Below, piece after piece: positions 1 through 13,881 of a DNA stretch of 64,000 bases (positions are counted from its first letter, which is position 1; every line of letters begins with the position of its first letter). The stretch is from Mimachlamys varia (lineage: Eukaryota; Mollusca; Bivalvia; Pectinida; Pectinidae). Made by a program: the position numbers and the translations under genes. The notes under the pieces are model-generated. The model made no database searches. It worked only from the letters and a program-made list of their open reading frames with translations, and was not told the origin of the DNA. The stretch covers positions 124,001 through 188,000 of the forward strand of contig OX392532.1 of NCBI GenBank assembly GCA_947623455.1. Direction: 5' to 3'.

Positions 1-3000
1 CACTACTGACGACTACACCACTGCTCTGACGTAACACACTACTGACGACTACACCACTGCTCTGACGATACACACCACTGACGACTACACCACTGCTCTG
101 ACGTAACAAACTATTTACGACTACACCACTGCTCTGACGTAACACACTACTTACGACTACACCACTGCTCTGACGTAACACACTACTTACGACTACACCA
201 CTGCTCTGACGTAACAAACTACTGACGACTACACCACTGCTCTGACGTAACACACTACTGACGACTACACCACTGCTCTGACGTAAAACAATACTGACGA
301 CTACACCACTGCTCTGACGTAACACACTACTTACGACTACACCACTGCTCTGACGTAACACACTACTGACGACTACACCACTGCTCTGACGTACCACACT
401 ACTTACGACTACACCACTGCTCTGACGTAACACACTACTTACGACTACACCACTGCTCTGACGTACCACACTACTTACGACTACACCACTGCTCTGACGT
501 ACCACACTACTTACGACTACACCACTGCTCTGACGTAACACACTACTTACGACTACACCACTGCTCTGACGTAACACACTACTTACGACTACACCACTGC
601 TCTGACGTAACACACTACTGACGACTACACCACTGCTCTGACGAAACACACCACTGACGACTACACCACTGCTCTGACGTAACAAACTATTTACGACTAC
701 ACCACTGCTCTGACGTAACACACTACTGACGACTACACCACTGCTCTGACGTAACACACTACTTACGACTACACCACTGCTCTGACGTAACAAACTACTG
801 ACGACTACACCACTGCTCTGACGTAACACACTACTGACGACTACACCACTGCTCTGACGTAAAACACTACTGACGACTACACCACTGCTCTGACGTAACA
901 CACTACTTACGACTACACCACTGCTCTGACGTAACACACTACTTACGACTACACCACTGCTCTGACGTAACACACTACTGACGACTACACCACTGCTCTA
1001 ACGTAACACACTACTGACGACTACACCACTGCTCTGACGTACCACACTACTTACGATTACACCACTGTTCTGATGTAACACACTACTTACGACTACACCA
1101 CTGCTCTGACGTAACACACTACTTACGACTACACCACTGTTCTGACGTAACACACTACTTACGACTACACCACTTCTCTGACGTAACACACTACTTACGA
1201 CTACACCACTGCTCTGATGTAGTACACTACTGACGACTACACCACTGCTCTGACGTACCACACTACTTACGACTACACCACTGCTCTGACGAAACACACT
1301 ACTTACGACTACACCACTGCTCTGACGTAACACACTACTTACGACTACACCACTGCTCTGACGTACCACACGACTAACGACTACACCACTGCTCTGACGT
1401 ACCACACTACTTACGACTACACCACTGCTCTGACGTAACAAACTACTGACGACTACACCACTGCTCTGACGTAACACACTACTTACGACTACACCACTGC
1501 TCTGACGTAACACACTACTTACGACTACACCACTGCTCTGACGTAACACACTACTGACGACTACACCACTGCTCTAACGTAACACACTACTGACGACTAC
1601 ACCACTGCTCTGACGTACCACACTACTTACGATTACACCACTGTTCTGATGTAACACACTACTTACGACTACACCACTGCTCTGACGTAACACACTACTT
1701 ACGACTACACCACTGTTCTGACGTAACACACTACTTACGACTACACCACTTCTCTGACGTAACACACTACTTACGACTACACCACTGCTCTGACGTACCA
1801 CACTACTTACGACTACACCACTGCTCTGACGTACCACACTACTTACGACTACACCACTGCTCTGACGTAACACACTACTTACGACTACACCACTGCTCTG
1901 ACGTAACACACTACTTACGACTACACCACTGCTCTGACGTAACACACTACTTACGACTACACCACTGCTCTGACGTAACACACTACTGACGACTACACCA
2001 CTGCTCTGACGAAACACACCACTGACGACTACACCACTGCTCTGACGTAACAAACTATTTACGACTACACCACTGCTCTGACGTAACACACTACTGACGA
2101 CTACACCACTGCTCTGACGTAACACACTACTTACGACTACACCACTGCTCTGACGTAACAAACTACTGACGACTACACCACTGCTCTGACGTAACACACT
2201 ACTGACGACTACACCACTGCTCTGACGTAAAACACTACTGACGACTACACCACTGCTCTGACGTAACACACTACTTACGACTACAACACTGCTCTGACGT
2301 AACACACTACTTACGACTACACCACTGCTCTGACGTAACACACTACTGACGACTACACCACTGCTCTGACGTAAAACACTACTGACGACTACACCACTGC
2401 TCTGACGTAACACACTACTTACGACTACAACACTGCTCTGACGTAACACACTACTGACGACTACACCACTGCTCTGACGTAACACACTACTGACGACTAC
2501 ACCACTGCTCTGACGTAACACACTACTTACGACTACAACACTGCTCTGACGTAACACACTACTGACGACTACACCACTGCTCTGACGTAACACACTACTT
2601 ACGACTACACCACTGCTCTGACGTAACACACTACTGACGATTACACCACTGCTCTGACGTACCACACTACTTACGACTACACCTCTGCTCTGACGTAACA
2701 CACTACTGACGACTACACCACTGCTCTGACGTAACACACTACTGACGACTACACCACTGCTCTGACGTAACAAACTACTGACGACTACACCACTGCTCTG
2801 ACGTAACACACTACTTACGACTACACCATTGCTCTGACATACCACACTACTGACGACTACACCACTGCTCTGACGTAACAAACTACTGACGACTACACCA
2901 CTGCTCTGACGTAACACACTACTTACGACTACACCACTGCTCTGACGTAACACACTACTTACGACTACACCACTGCTCTGACGTAACACACTACTGACGA

Positions 3001-4857
3001 CTACACCACTGCTCTGACGTACCACACGACTAACGACTACACCACTGCTCTGACGTACCACACTACTTACGACTACACCACTGCTCTGACGTAACAAACT
3101 ACTGACGACTACACCACTGCTCTGACGTAACACACTACTTACGACTACACCACTGCTCTGACGTAACACACTACTTACGACTACACCACTGCTCTGACGT
3201 AACACACTACTGACGACTACACCACTGCTCTAACGTAACACACTACTGACGACTACACCACTGCTCTGACGTACCACACTACTTACGATTACACCACTGT
3301 TCTGATGTAACACACTACTTACGACTACACCACTGCTCTGACGTAACACACTACTTACGACTACACCACTGTTCTGACGTAACACACTACTTACGACTAC
3401 ACCACTTCTCTGACGTAACACACTACTTACGACTACACCACTGCTCTGACGTACCACACGACTAACGACTACACCAGTGCTCTGACGTACCACACTACTT
3501 ACGACTACACCACTGCTCTGACGTACCACACGACTAACGACTACACCACTGCTCTGACGTACCACACTACTTACGACTACACCACTGCTCTGACGTAACA
3601 AACTACTGACGACTACACCACTGCTCTGACGTAACACACTACTTACGACTACACCACTGCTCTGACGTAACACACTACTTACGACTACACCACTGCTCTG
3701 ACGTAACACACTACTGACGACTACACCACTGCTCTGACGTAACACACTACTGACGACTACACCACTGCTCTGACGTACCACACTACTTACGACTACACCA
3801 CTGTTCTGATGTAACACACTACTTACGACTACACCACTCCTCTGACGTAACACACTACTTACGACTACACCACTGTTCTGACGTAACACACTACTTACGA
3901 CTACACCACTTCTCTGACGTAACACACTACTTACGACTACACCACTGCTCTGACGTACCACACGACTAACGACTACACCAGTGCTCTGACGTACCACACT
4001 ACTTACGACTACACCACTGCTCTGACGTACCACACGACTAACGACTACACCACTGCTCTGACGTACCACACTACTTACGACTACACCACTGCTCTGACGT
4101 AACAAACTACTGACGACTACACCACTGCTCTGACGTAACACACTACTTACGACTACACCACTGCTCTGACGTAACACACTACTTACGACTACACCACTGC
4201 TCTGACGTAACACACTACTGACGACTACACCACTGCTCTGACGTAACACACTACTGACGACTACACCACTGCTCTGACGTACCACACTACTTACGACTAC
4301 ACCACTGTTCTGACGTAACACACTACTTACGACTACACCACTGCTCTGACGTAACACACTACTTACGACTACACCACTGTTCTGACGTAACACACTACTT
4401 ACGACTACACCACTTCTCTGACGTAACACACTACTTACGACTACACCACTGCTCTGACGTACCACACGACTAACGACTACACCAGTGCTCTGACGTACCA
4501 CACTACTTACGACTACACCACTGCTCTGACGTACCACACTACTTACGACTACACCATTGCTCTGACGTAACAAACTACTGACGACTACACCACTGCTCTG
4601 ACGTACCACAGTACTTACGACTACACCACTTCTCTGACGTACCACACTACTTACGACTACACCACTGCTCTGACGTACCACACTACTTACGACTACACCA
4701 CTGCTCTGACGTACCACACTACTTACGACTACACCACTTCTCTGACGTACCACACTACTGACGACTACACCACTGCTCTGACGTAACACATTACTGACGA
4801 CTACACCACTGCTCTGACGTAACACACTACTTACGACTACACCACTGCTCTGACGTA
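1..4857. repeat. 36-bp satellite array with higher-order structure
   Basis: About 135 head-to-tail copies of a 36-bp unit built around GACGACTACACCACTGCTC and TGACGTAACACACTACT. Units differ at a few recurring sites (CTGACG/CTTACG, GTAACA/GTACCA, GAAACA). Higher-order repeats are visible: marker variants recur 576 bp apart (16 units: 65 to 641, and the CTCTAACG variant at about 997 to 1573) and 504 bp apart (14 units: 3451, 3955, 4459). Because 36 is divisible by 3, the minus strand stays open for long stretches as a 12-residue repeat. These frames have no ATG start and are cut by the same shared TAG at about 997, 1573 and 3229, so I do not call a gene. The array runs off the left edge and ends abruptly near 4857. 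Nearly every unit carries TGACGTAA, a CRE/bZIP-like octamer. Confidence 0.97.
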
Positions 4858-5329
4858 AAGGCATCCCTGACGTGTACAATCGTCGCCAAAACCACGTGAT
4901 CTCCGGTGCGGTGTAAGTTATCAACAAACCCTGATCCAACAAAAATCAAGTGTAGAGCCAAATCATACACCTTTGGGTACAACTATGTACGGGTCTACAC
5001 CCGCTATGTATAAAGTTTTAAATATTGTACATGACATGTAGCACACATAAATGTCATTGTTTCTTGATCATATGTAAGACGAGATGCATGCTCAGTATGG
5101 TACATGTATCAAGAATAAACTTGATGATAAGGAGAAGGATCTAACGACCCTGTCGTTGCAACATAAATATGTAAAGAATCTATTGGAACAACAAAATTAT
5201 GATCGAATCTACATGTGAGCAAATTGATATGAAGAATATGCGAATTCAAGAGAATAACGGTTAAACATGGAACAATTAAAAGAATGTATATTTAATTACA
5301 TGCAACAACTTTTGTCTCTTGTATACAGC
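4858..5329. other. AT-rich spacer, nothing recognised
   Basis: Unique-looking sequence between the satellite and a LINE fragment. I see no coding exon, tandem repeat or inverted repeat of note. Confidence 0.6.
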
Positions 5330-5837
5330 TCTCATGAGAACACATATTAAATAATGAGCTACATATGGAATCTATATTTACAAAAGGACATCAACGAAGT
5401 TGAAAATGTACAGAAAACAGATATCAGGAATGAAATATCTGAGTTATCAAGACAGATTATTTAGATTAGAGTTACCAACTTTAAAACATAGAAGATTACG
5501 AGGAGACATGATACAAATATACAAATTGACACATGGATGCCACGACACGTCTGTAACGAAAGAGTTCTTTAATATACACAATAACAAACGAGCAAGAAGC
5601 CATGATCTTCGACTTGAAAAGGGAATGTATAAACTAAACTTGAGAAAGTATGCTTTTAAGGAGAGAATGGTCAATCATTGGAACTCCCTGCCAAATCATG
5701 TCGTCACATCACCAACAATAAAAACATTTGAAGCCCGGCTGGATAAGCACTGGGGACAACCGGAATGCTACTACAACCATGAATTTGACAATAATGAGCT
5801 TATTCACTGTCGTGGTGTCAGCCTAAAATCTGACTAA
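5330..5837 (+). pseudogene. 3' end of a non-LTR retrotransposon (LINE) reverse transcriptase ORF
   Basis: An open frame from 5400 to 5837 ends in a TAA-proximal region typical of LINE ORF2 C-termini (CR1/Jockey-like). Visible landmarks are LSYQDRLFRLELPTLKHRRL, RGDMIQIYKLTHG, RSHDLRLEK and a final WNSLPNHVVTSPTIKTFEARL followed by DKHW. Upstream, from about 5330, a neighbouring frame carries the preceding conserved stretch (WNLYLQKDINEVENVQ), so at least one frameshift separates the two. No palm or endonuclease motifs lie upstream, so this is a 5'-truncated dead copy, the usual result of incomplete target-primed reverse transcription. The clade cannot be fixed from the C-terminus alone. Confidence 0.75.
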
Positions 5838-6423
5838 ACATACGATAGGCAAAACCCTGCGTTCAATATTATGATATTATTATTATGAAGCCCTAAACAT
5901 CATAAGGAATTATAAATTAGATACAAATTGGTTGCATACAATGTTTCAGCAAAACTAAGACACTGACATATCAGGGAGGACTGGGCCACAATTTTAATCC
6001 TACCCTAATTTTGAGTTTAAAAGATGTAAAATTTGACTTTGCCTTTGATCAGTTGACAGTGTTTAACTAAATGTGTAGCAATTTAGAGATGTAAACTATA
6101 AGCTTGACCTTCGATTAATTATGATGTTTGGGGTTTGGTCAGTTACTGTTGCGTGTAATTAGACACAGTAAAGGACCGTTGGAATCATTTTGGCGTACAC
6201 TTTTGATAGTTTGAAAAACAAATAAGATATTTACTTTTTGGTGCAAGGTTATATTAACCTAATGAGAGTGCACTGCATATCATCTTTTAAATAGTTAACC
6301 ATCATCACTTTACTATAACAGGTTACAAAGGTATAGAGCCGAAACAAATGTGTTTCAACATGATGGGGTCCTATGAAAAAAATTGAGATCTTAAACAATT
6401 GAATATAATACAAATACACACCT
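5838..6423. other. AT-rich spacer after the LINE fragment
   Basis: A short ATTATTATG microsatellite-like tail near 5865-5887 may be the LINE 3' tail. Otherwise nothing is recognised. Confidence 0.5.
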
Positions 6424-7153
6424 TAATAACCCTTACCCTAATAATGGTCAACAATTATACAAAGTTCCAGTCCATTACTGTGACAAATGACAAAGTTAAT
6501 AACCCTAACCCTAATAATGGTTAACAATTATACAAAGTTCCAGTCCATTACTGTGACAAATGACAAAGTTAATAACCCTAACCCTAATAATGGTTAACAA
6601 TTATACAAAGTTCCAGTCCATTACTGTGACAAATGACAAAGTTAATAACCCTAACCCTAATAATGGTTAACAATTATACAAAGTTCCAGTCCATTACTGT
6701 GACAAATGACAAAGTTAATAACCCTAACCCTAATAATGGTAAACAATTATACAAAGTTCCAGTCCATTACTGTGACATATGACAAAGTTAATAACCCTAA
6801 CCCTAATAATGGTTAACAATTATACAAAGTTCCAGTCCATTACTGTGACAAATGACAAAGTTAATAACCCTAACCCTAATAATGGTAAACAATTATACAA
6901 AGTTCCAGTCCATTACTGTGACAAATGACAAAGTTAATAACCCTAACCCTAATAATGGTTAACAATTATACAAAGTTCCAGTCCATTACTGTGACAAATG
7001 ACAAAGTTAATAACCCTAACCCTAATAATGGTTAACAATTATACAAAGTTCCAGTCCATTATTGTGACAAATGACAAAGTTAATAACCCTAACCCAAATA
7101 ATGGTTAACAATAATACAAAGTTCCAGTCCATTATTGTGACAAATGACAAAGT
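6424..7153. repeat. 73-bp tandem array with embedded telomere-like motif
   Basis: About ten copies at a strict 73-bp spacing (for example 6461, 6534, 6607). Each has AACCCTAACCCTAATAATGG followed by a constant part that includes AAAGTTCCAGTCCATTA. Each unit therefore carries roughly two CCCTAA repeats, the complement of the TTAGGG animal telomere unit. Copies are nearly identical. The last ones differ slightly (ATTATTGTG; CCCAAATAATGG). Confidence 0.95.
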
Positions 7154-7857
7154 TTCCTCGCGAAATGGTATTTTTGTGACACTTCTTTTCACCAAACGTG
7201 TCGCATGGATCATTAAAATGGTCACATAAGCTCTTTATCATATAACTTCCATTTCGTGGGCACGGACGGATGCACGGACAGAACGATCACTAAAGGGCGT
7301 CCGCCACTCTATTGTTTGTATGTGGCGCGGCCCTAATTAAATTTATAAATATCATTATTATAATCAACACACTGTCTAAGCGCTTGAGATGCTCAGGTAG
7401 CAAACTTTCACATTTGTATACAGACGTTACTTGCTAAATTGAAATAGAAATTCCAAACCTATTCTGTGGATACGTGAGCCTTTTCCGTGTTAAACGAGGT
7501 CCATTATGTTGTTTCTGGTGCAGTTGTGCGATGTACTATACCCTCCCTCGCTAGATCGATCTGCACATTACAGCAGACTTGATTTTGCTCTAGTTAACGT
7601 AATGTGTGCAATCCACGCACAGTGGCTTAAAACGCAGTACAGCCACTCTATCGGGTCCACCAGCCTCATTGCCGTGTAGTGCCATTGTTTTGTTTATTAA
7701 CAAATGAAGGCGTTTTGTAGTCTTATAGTATTGGTGCCTTTATGTGCTCCATTGTTTTACTATCTAAACATAATAAGACAACAGGAAACATGCACTTGTT
7801 ACTTTTTTGAATTGTGCATCAATGGTGAATGTAATTGGAGCATGATGGATCCACGGT
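7154..7857. other. Spacer with a probable transposon terminus
   Basis: At 7245-7335 the text GGGCACGGACGGATGCACGG then GGGCGTCCGCCACTC and GGCGCGGCCCTAATTAAA resembles termini of dispersed invertebrate repeats. I cannot find its partner end. The rest is unrecognised. Confidence 0.35.
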
Positions 7858-10800
7858 GTTAGAGAGTTTTAATAATTCATCCCATAGGACTTGTGAATTG
7901 TGTATGTGGTATCCATGGTGTTAGAGAGTTTTAATAATTCATCACATAGGACTTGTGAATTGTGTATGTGGTATCCATGGTGTAAGAGAGTTTTAATAAT
8001 TCATCCCATAGGACTTGTGAATTGTGTATGTGGTATCCATGGTGTTAGAGAGTTTTAATAATTCAACCCATAGGACTTGTGAATTGTGTATGTGGTATCC
8101 ATGGTGTTAGAGAGTTTTAATAATTCATCCCATAGGACTTGTGAATTGTGTATGTGGTATCCATGGTGTTAGAGAGCTTTAATAATTCATCACATAGGAC
8201 TTGTGAATTGTGTATGTGGTATCAATGGTGTTAGAGAGCTTTAATAATTCATCACATAGGACTTGTGAATTGTGTATGTGGTATCCATGGTGTTAGAGGG
8301 TGTAAGATTCATCCCATAGGACTTGTGAATTGTGTATGTGGTATCCATGGTGTTAGAGAGTTTTAATAATTCATCCCATAGGACTTGTGAATTGTGTATG
8401 TGGTATCAATGGTGTTAGAGGGTGTAATAATTCATCACATAGGACTTGTGAATTGTGTATGTGGTATCCATGGTGTTAGAGAGTTTTAATAATTCAACCC
8501 ATAGGACTTGTGAATTGTGTATGTGGTATCCATGGTGTTAGAGAGTTTTAATAATTCATCCCATAGGACTTGTGAATTGTGTATGTGGTATCCATGGTGT
8601 TAGAGAGTTTTAATAATTCATCCCATAGGACTTGTGAATTGTGTATGTGGTATCCATGGTGTTAGAGAGTTTTAATAATTCAACCCATAGGACTTGTGAA
8701 TTGTGTATGTGGTATCCATGGTGTTAGAGAGTTTTAATAATTCATCCCATAGGACTTGTGAATTGTGTATGTGGTATCCATGGTGTTAGAGAGCTTTAAT
8801 AATTCATCACATAGGACTTGTGAATTGTGTATGTGGTATCAATGGTGTTAGAGAGCTTTAATAATTCATCACATAGGACTTGTGAATTGTGTATGTGGTA
8901 TCCATGGTGTTAGAGGGTGTAAGATTCATCCCATAGGACTTGTGAATTGTGTATGTGGTATCCATGGTGTTAGAGAGTTTTAATAATTCATCCCATAGGA
9001 CTTGTGAATTGTGTATGTGGTATCAATGGTGTTAGAGGGTGTAATAATTCATCCCATAGGACTTGTGAATTGTGTATGTGGTATCCATGGTGTTAGAGAG
9101 TTTTAATAATTCAACCCATAGGACTTGTGAATTGTGTATGTGGTATCCATGGTGTTAGAGAGTTTTAATAATTCATCCCATAGGACTTGTGAATTGTGTA
9201 TGTGGTATCCATGGTGTTAGAGAGCTTTAATAATTCATCCCATAGGACTTGTGAATTGTGTATGTGGTATCAATGGTGTTAGAGAGCTTTAATAATTCAT
9301 CACATAGGACTTGTGAATTGTGTATGTGGTATCCATGGTGTTAGAGGGTGTAAGATTCATCCCATAGGACTTGTGAATTGTGTATGTGGTATCCATGGTG
9401 TTAGAGAGTTTTAATAATTCATCCCATAGGACTTGTGAATTGTGTATGTGGTATCCATGGTGTTAGAGAGTTTTAATAATTCATCCCATAGGACTTGTGA
9501 ATTGTGTATGTGGTATCCATGGTGTTAGAGAGTTTTAATAATTCATCCCATAGGACTTGTGAATTGTGTATGTGGTATCCATGGTGTTAGAGGGTGTAAG
9601 TAATTCATCCCATAGGACTTGTGAATTGTGTATGTGGTATCCATGGTGTTAGAGAGTTTTAATAATTCATCCCATAGGACTTGTGAATTGTGTATGTGGT
9701 ATCCATGGTGTTAGAGAGTTTTAATAATTCATCCCATAGGACTTGTGAATTGTGTATGTGGTATCCATGGTGTTAGAGGGTGTAAGATTCATCCCATAGG
9801 ACTTGTGAATTGTGTATGTGGTATCCATGGTGTTAGAGAGTTTTAATAATTCATCCCATAGGACTTGTGAATTGTGTATGTGGTATCCATGGTGTTAGAG
9901 AGTTTTAATAATTCATCCCATAGGACTTGTGAATTGTGTATGTGGTATCCATGGTGTTAGAGGGTGTAAGTAATTCATCCCATAGGACTTGTGAATTGTG
10001 TATGTGGTATCCATGGTGTTAGAGAGTTTTAATAATTCATCCCATAGGACTTGTGAATTGTGTATGTGGTATCCATGGTGTTAGAGAGTATAATTCATCC
10101 CATAGGACTTGTGAATTGTGTATGTGGTATCCATGGTGTTAGAGAGTATAATTCATCCCATAGGACTTGTGAATTGTGTATGTGGTATCCATGGTGTTAG
10201 AGAGTTTTAATAATTCATCCCATAGGACTTGTGAATTGTGTATGTGGTATCCATGGTGTTAGAGAGTTTTAATAATTCATCCCATAGGACTTGTGAATTG
10301 TGTATGTGGTATCCATGGTGTTAGAGAGCTTTAATAATTCATCACATAGGACTTGTGAATTGTGTATGTGGTATCAATGGTGTTAGAGAGCTTTAATAAT
10401 TCATCACATAGGACTTGTGAATTGTGTATGTGGTATCCATGGTGTTAGAGGGTGTAAGATTCATCCCATAGGACTTGTGAATTGTGTATGTGGTATCCAT
10501 GGTGTTAGAGAGTTTTAATAATTCATCCCATAGGACTTGTGAATTGTGTATGTGGTATCCATGGTGTTAGAGAGTTTTAATAATTCATCCCATAGGACTT
10601 GTGAATTGTGTATGTGGTATCCATGGTGTTAGAGGGTGTAAGTAATTCATCCCATAGGACTTGTGAATTGTGTATGTGGTATCCATGGTGTTAGAGAGTT
10701 TTAATAATTCATCCCATAGGACTTGTGAATTGTGTATGTGGTATCCATGGTGTTAGAGAGTATAATTCATCCCATAGGACTTGTGAATTGTGTATGTGGT

Positions 10801-11535
10801 ATCCATGGTGTTAGAGAGTATAATTCATCCCATAGGACTTGTGAATTGTGTATGTGGTATCCATGGTGTTAGAGAGTTTTAATAATTCATCCCATAGGAC
10901 TTGTGAATTGTGTATGTGGTATCCATGGTGTTAGAGAGTTTTAATAATTCATCCCATAGGACTTGTGAAGTGTGTATGTGGTATCAATGGTGTTAGAGGG
11001 TGTAAGATTCATCCCATAGGACTTGTGAATTGTGTATGTGGTATCCATGGTGTTAGAGGGTGTAAGTAATTCATCCCATAGGACTTGTGAATTGTGTATG
11101 TGGTATCCATGGTGTTAGAGAGTATAATTCATCCCATAGGACTTGTGAATTGTGTATGTGGTATCCATGGTGTTAGAGAGTTTTAATAAGTCATCCCATA
11201 GGACCTGTGAAGTGTGTATGTGGTATCCATGGTGTTAGAGAGTATAATTCATCCCATAGGACTTGTGAAGTGTGTATGTGGTATCCATGGTGTTAGAGAG
11301 TTTTAATAAGTCATCCCATAGGACTTGTGAATTGTGTATGTGGTATCCATGGTGTTAGAGAGTGTAAGTAATTCATCCCATAGGACTTGTGAATTGTGTA
11401 TGTGGTATCCATGGTGTTAGAGGGTGTAAGTAATTCATCCCATAGGACTTGTGAATTGTGTATGTGGTATCCATGGTGTTAGAGAGTATAATTCATCCCA
11501 TAGGACTTGTGAATTGTGTATGTGGTATCCATGGT
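7858..11535. repeat. 62-bp tandem array, about 60 copies
   Basis: The unit starts GTTAGAGAGTTTTAATAATT and contains CATAGGACTTGTGAATTG and GTATGTGGTATCCATGGT. Spacing is 62 bp at the start (7858, 7920, 7982). Shorter variants (about 56-58 bp, with GGGTGTAAGATTC or GAGTATAATTC in the centre) are interspersed in recurring orders, indicating block duplications (for example the GGGTGTAAG variant at 8292 and again at 8909). The array ends where the unit breaks into ATGGTGAACTAGAGC. There is no open frame across it. Confidence 0.96.
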
Positions 11536-12418
11536 GAACTAGAGCTCTGTTCGTTATGTATTGATCGATGATATTTGTGAGTTGTGATGACATATTTTAT
11601 ATACAATTTGTAAGTCGTTATTAATGTTTCGATGTGCTTTAGTAAGTTCCCTCAATGATGTTTAATACCATCGTCGGAAAACCCACGGTACACTTCTCTG
11701 ACGCTTGCATACCGTACGCAAGCATCAGAGAAATGTACCGTGGGTTTCCGACGATGGTTTCATACCAAAATGGGTAGAAATCCGCTTCAGCGTTATGGAG
11801 GATTAGCATCCTGAAAGCAATTTAAAGTTCACACATTGTGGACAAAGCACGATGGCGTAGGTCACCATTGTCCTTCAGTAGAGGTTACCTTAAAAAAGAT
11901 AAAATGTACATATTCTCAATATTTGTTTGTAGAATTCGTGAAGAATATTACAGCTATGGGTTGATACACACGTTCGAATGCATATTCTTGAAAGTGGAAT
12001 AATTTTTCATCTTTGACGAAGGACGCACACACGACGGGCAGACAGAAAAGGGGTTCAAATATACGTGTGTTTTGGAAACATTCTGCCATGTTCCACCCGG
12101 AGGAGGAGTTACGCCTATTACTAGTTTTTTTATATTTATATCAATTGTAATGGAGAAACAACTGCATCATCTTAAACCTATGATTTTGACAAAGATTTGT
12201 GTCACTCTCAAATAAGATGGAATGTCTTCAGATATTTAAGCTGTATAAGTCAAGAAAAGGGATATTTCGGCGTCTGTATCATGTATAACATGATGCAATT
12301 ACATATACATCTCTCTTAATACAAGTTCACATTGTCTGTGTTACGAGGACAAATACAATGAACGTATAGGACGTGACTTTAAGAATCTGTTTATAGTGTA
12401 GTAAAATAGCTGCAACCG
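11536..12418. other. Unique spacer containing a strong hairpin
   Basis: No exon or coding frame is recognised. The notable structure is the inverted repeat at 11667-11758, listed separately. A GACGAAGGACGCACACACGA segment near 12015 looks like dispersed-repeat sequence. Confidence 0.5.
11667..11758. repeat. 92-bp near-perfect inverted repeat (hairpin/foldback)
   Basis: Left arm starts ACCATCGTCGGAAAACCCAC and ends GACGCTTGC. The right arm is its reverse complement (GCAAGCATCAGAG through CCGACGATGGT) with two mismatches and one extra A. Arms are about 42 nt, separated by about 9 nt. The outer flanks do not pair, so the boundaries are sharp. It could be a minimal foldback MITE. Confidence 0.85.
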
Positions 12419-13881
12419 AGTGTATGTAACATATATGAACCACGTGTATGTAACATCTATGAACAACGAATATGTAACATATATGAACCACGTGTATGTA
12501 ACATATATGAACCACGTGTATGTAACATCTATGAACCACGTGTATGTAAGATGTATGAACAACGAATATGTAAGATATATGAACCACGTGTATGTAACAT
12601 ATATGAACCTTGTGTATGTACATGTAACATCTATGAACCACGTGTATGTAAGATGTATGAACCACGTGTATTTAACATATATGAACCACGTGTATGTAAC
12701 ATATATGAACCACGTGTATGTAAGATGTATGAACCACGTGTATGTAACATATAGGAACCACGTGTATGTAAGATGTATGAACCACTTGTATGTAAGTTAT
12801 ATGAACCATGTGTATGTAAGATGTATGAACCACGTGTGTGTAAGATGTATGAACCACGTGTATGTAACATATAGGAACCACGTGTATGTAAGATGTATGA
12901 ACCACGTGTATGTAACATATAGGAACCACGTGTATGTAAGATGTATGAACCACGTGTATTTAACATATATAAACCACGTGTATGTAACATATATGAACCA
13001 CGTGTATGTAAGATGTATGAACCACGTGTATGTAACATATAGGAACCACGTGTATGTAAGATGTATGAACCACGTGTATGTAACATATAGGAACCACGTG
13101 TATGTAAGATGTAGGAACCACGTGTATGTAAGATGTATGAACCACGTGTGTGTAAGATGTATGAACCACGTGTATGTAACATATATGAACCACGTGTGTG
13201 TAACATATATGAACCACGTGTATGTAAGATGTATGAACCACGTGTGTGTAAGTTATATGAACCACGTGTATGTTACATATATGAACCACGTGTATGTAAG
13301 GTGTATGAACCACGATTATGTAAGATGTATGAACCACGTGTATGTAACATATATGAACCACGTGTATGTAACATATATGAGCCACGTGTATGTAAGATGT
13401 ATGAACCACGTGTGTGTAACATATATGAACCACGTGTGTGTAACATATATGAACCACGTGTATGTAAGATGTATGAACCACGTGTATGTAACATATATGA
13501 GCAACGTGTATGTAAGATGTATGAACCACGTGTGTGTAACATATATGAACCACGTGTGTGTAACATATATGAACCACGTGTATGTAAGATGTATGAACCA
13601 CGTGTATGTAACATATATGAGCCACGTGTATGTAAGATGTATGAACCACGTGTGTGTAACATATATGAACCACGTGTATGTAACATATATGAACCACGTG
13701 TATGTAACATATATGAACTACGTGTGTGTAACATATATGAACCACGTGTGTGTAAGTTATATGAACCACGTGTGTGTAACATCTATGAACCACGTGTATG
13801 TAACATATATGAACCACTTGTATGTAAGATATATGACCTACTTGTATGAAACATATATGAACCACGTGTGTGTAAGTTATA
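12419..13881. repeat. 24-bp tandem array rich in CACGTG, main block
   Basis: About 60 copies of a 24-bp unit, roughly CATATATGAACCACGTGTAT followed by GTAA, alternating with an AGATGTATGAA version. Most units contain the perfect palindrome CACGTG (canonical E-box). As 24 is a multiple of 3 the array is open in several frames on both strands as 8-residue repeats (such as MNHVYVTY), which I treat as a by-product of the period. The array is interrupted by the element at 13882-14826 and resumes after it. Confidence 0.95.

Noticed and set aside
998..4942. Three long minus-strand open frames (183, 543 and 570 codons) with a 12-residue repeat
   Set aside because: They follow from a 36-bp period divisible by three. 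They begin with GTG or TTG rather than ATG, share the same stop at block borders, and have no splice or promoter context.
6424..7153. Regular direct repeats reminiscent of a CRISPR array
   Set aside because: The whole 73-bp unit is repeated with no variable spacers, and the genome is eukaryotic.
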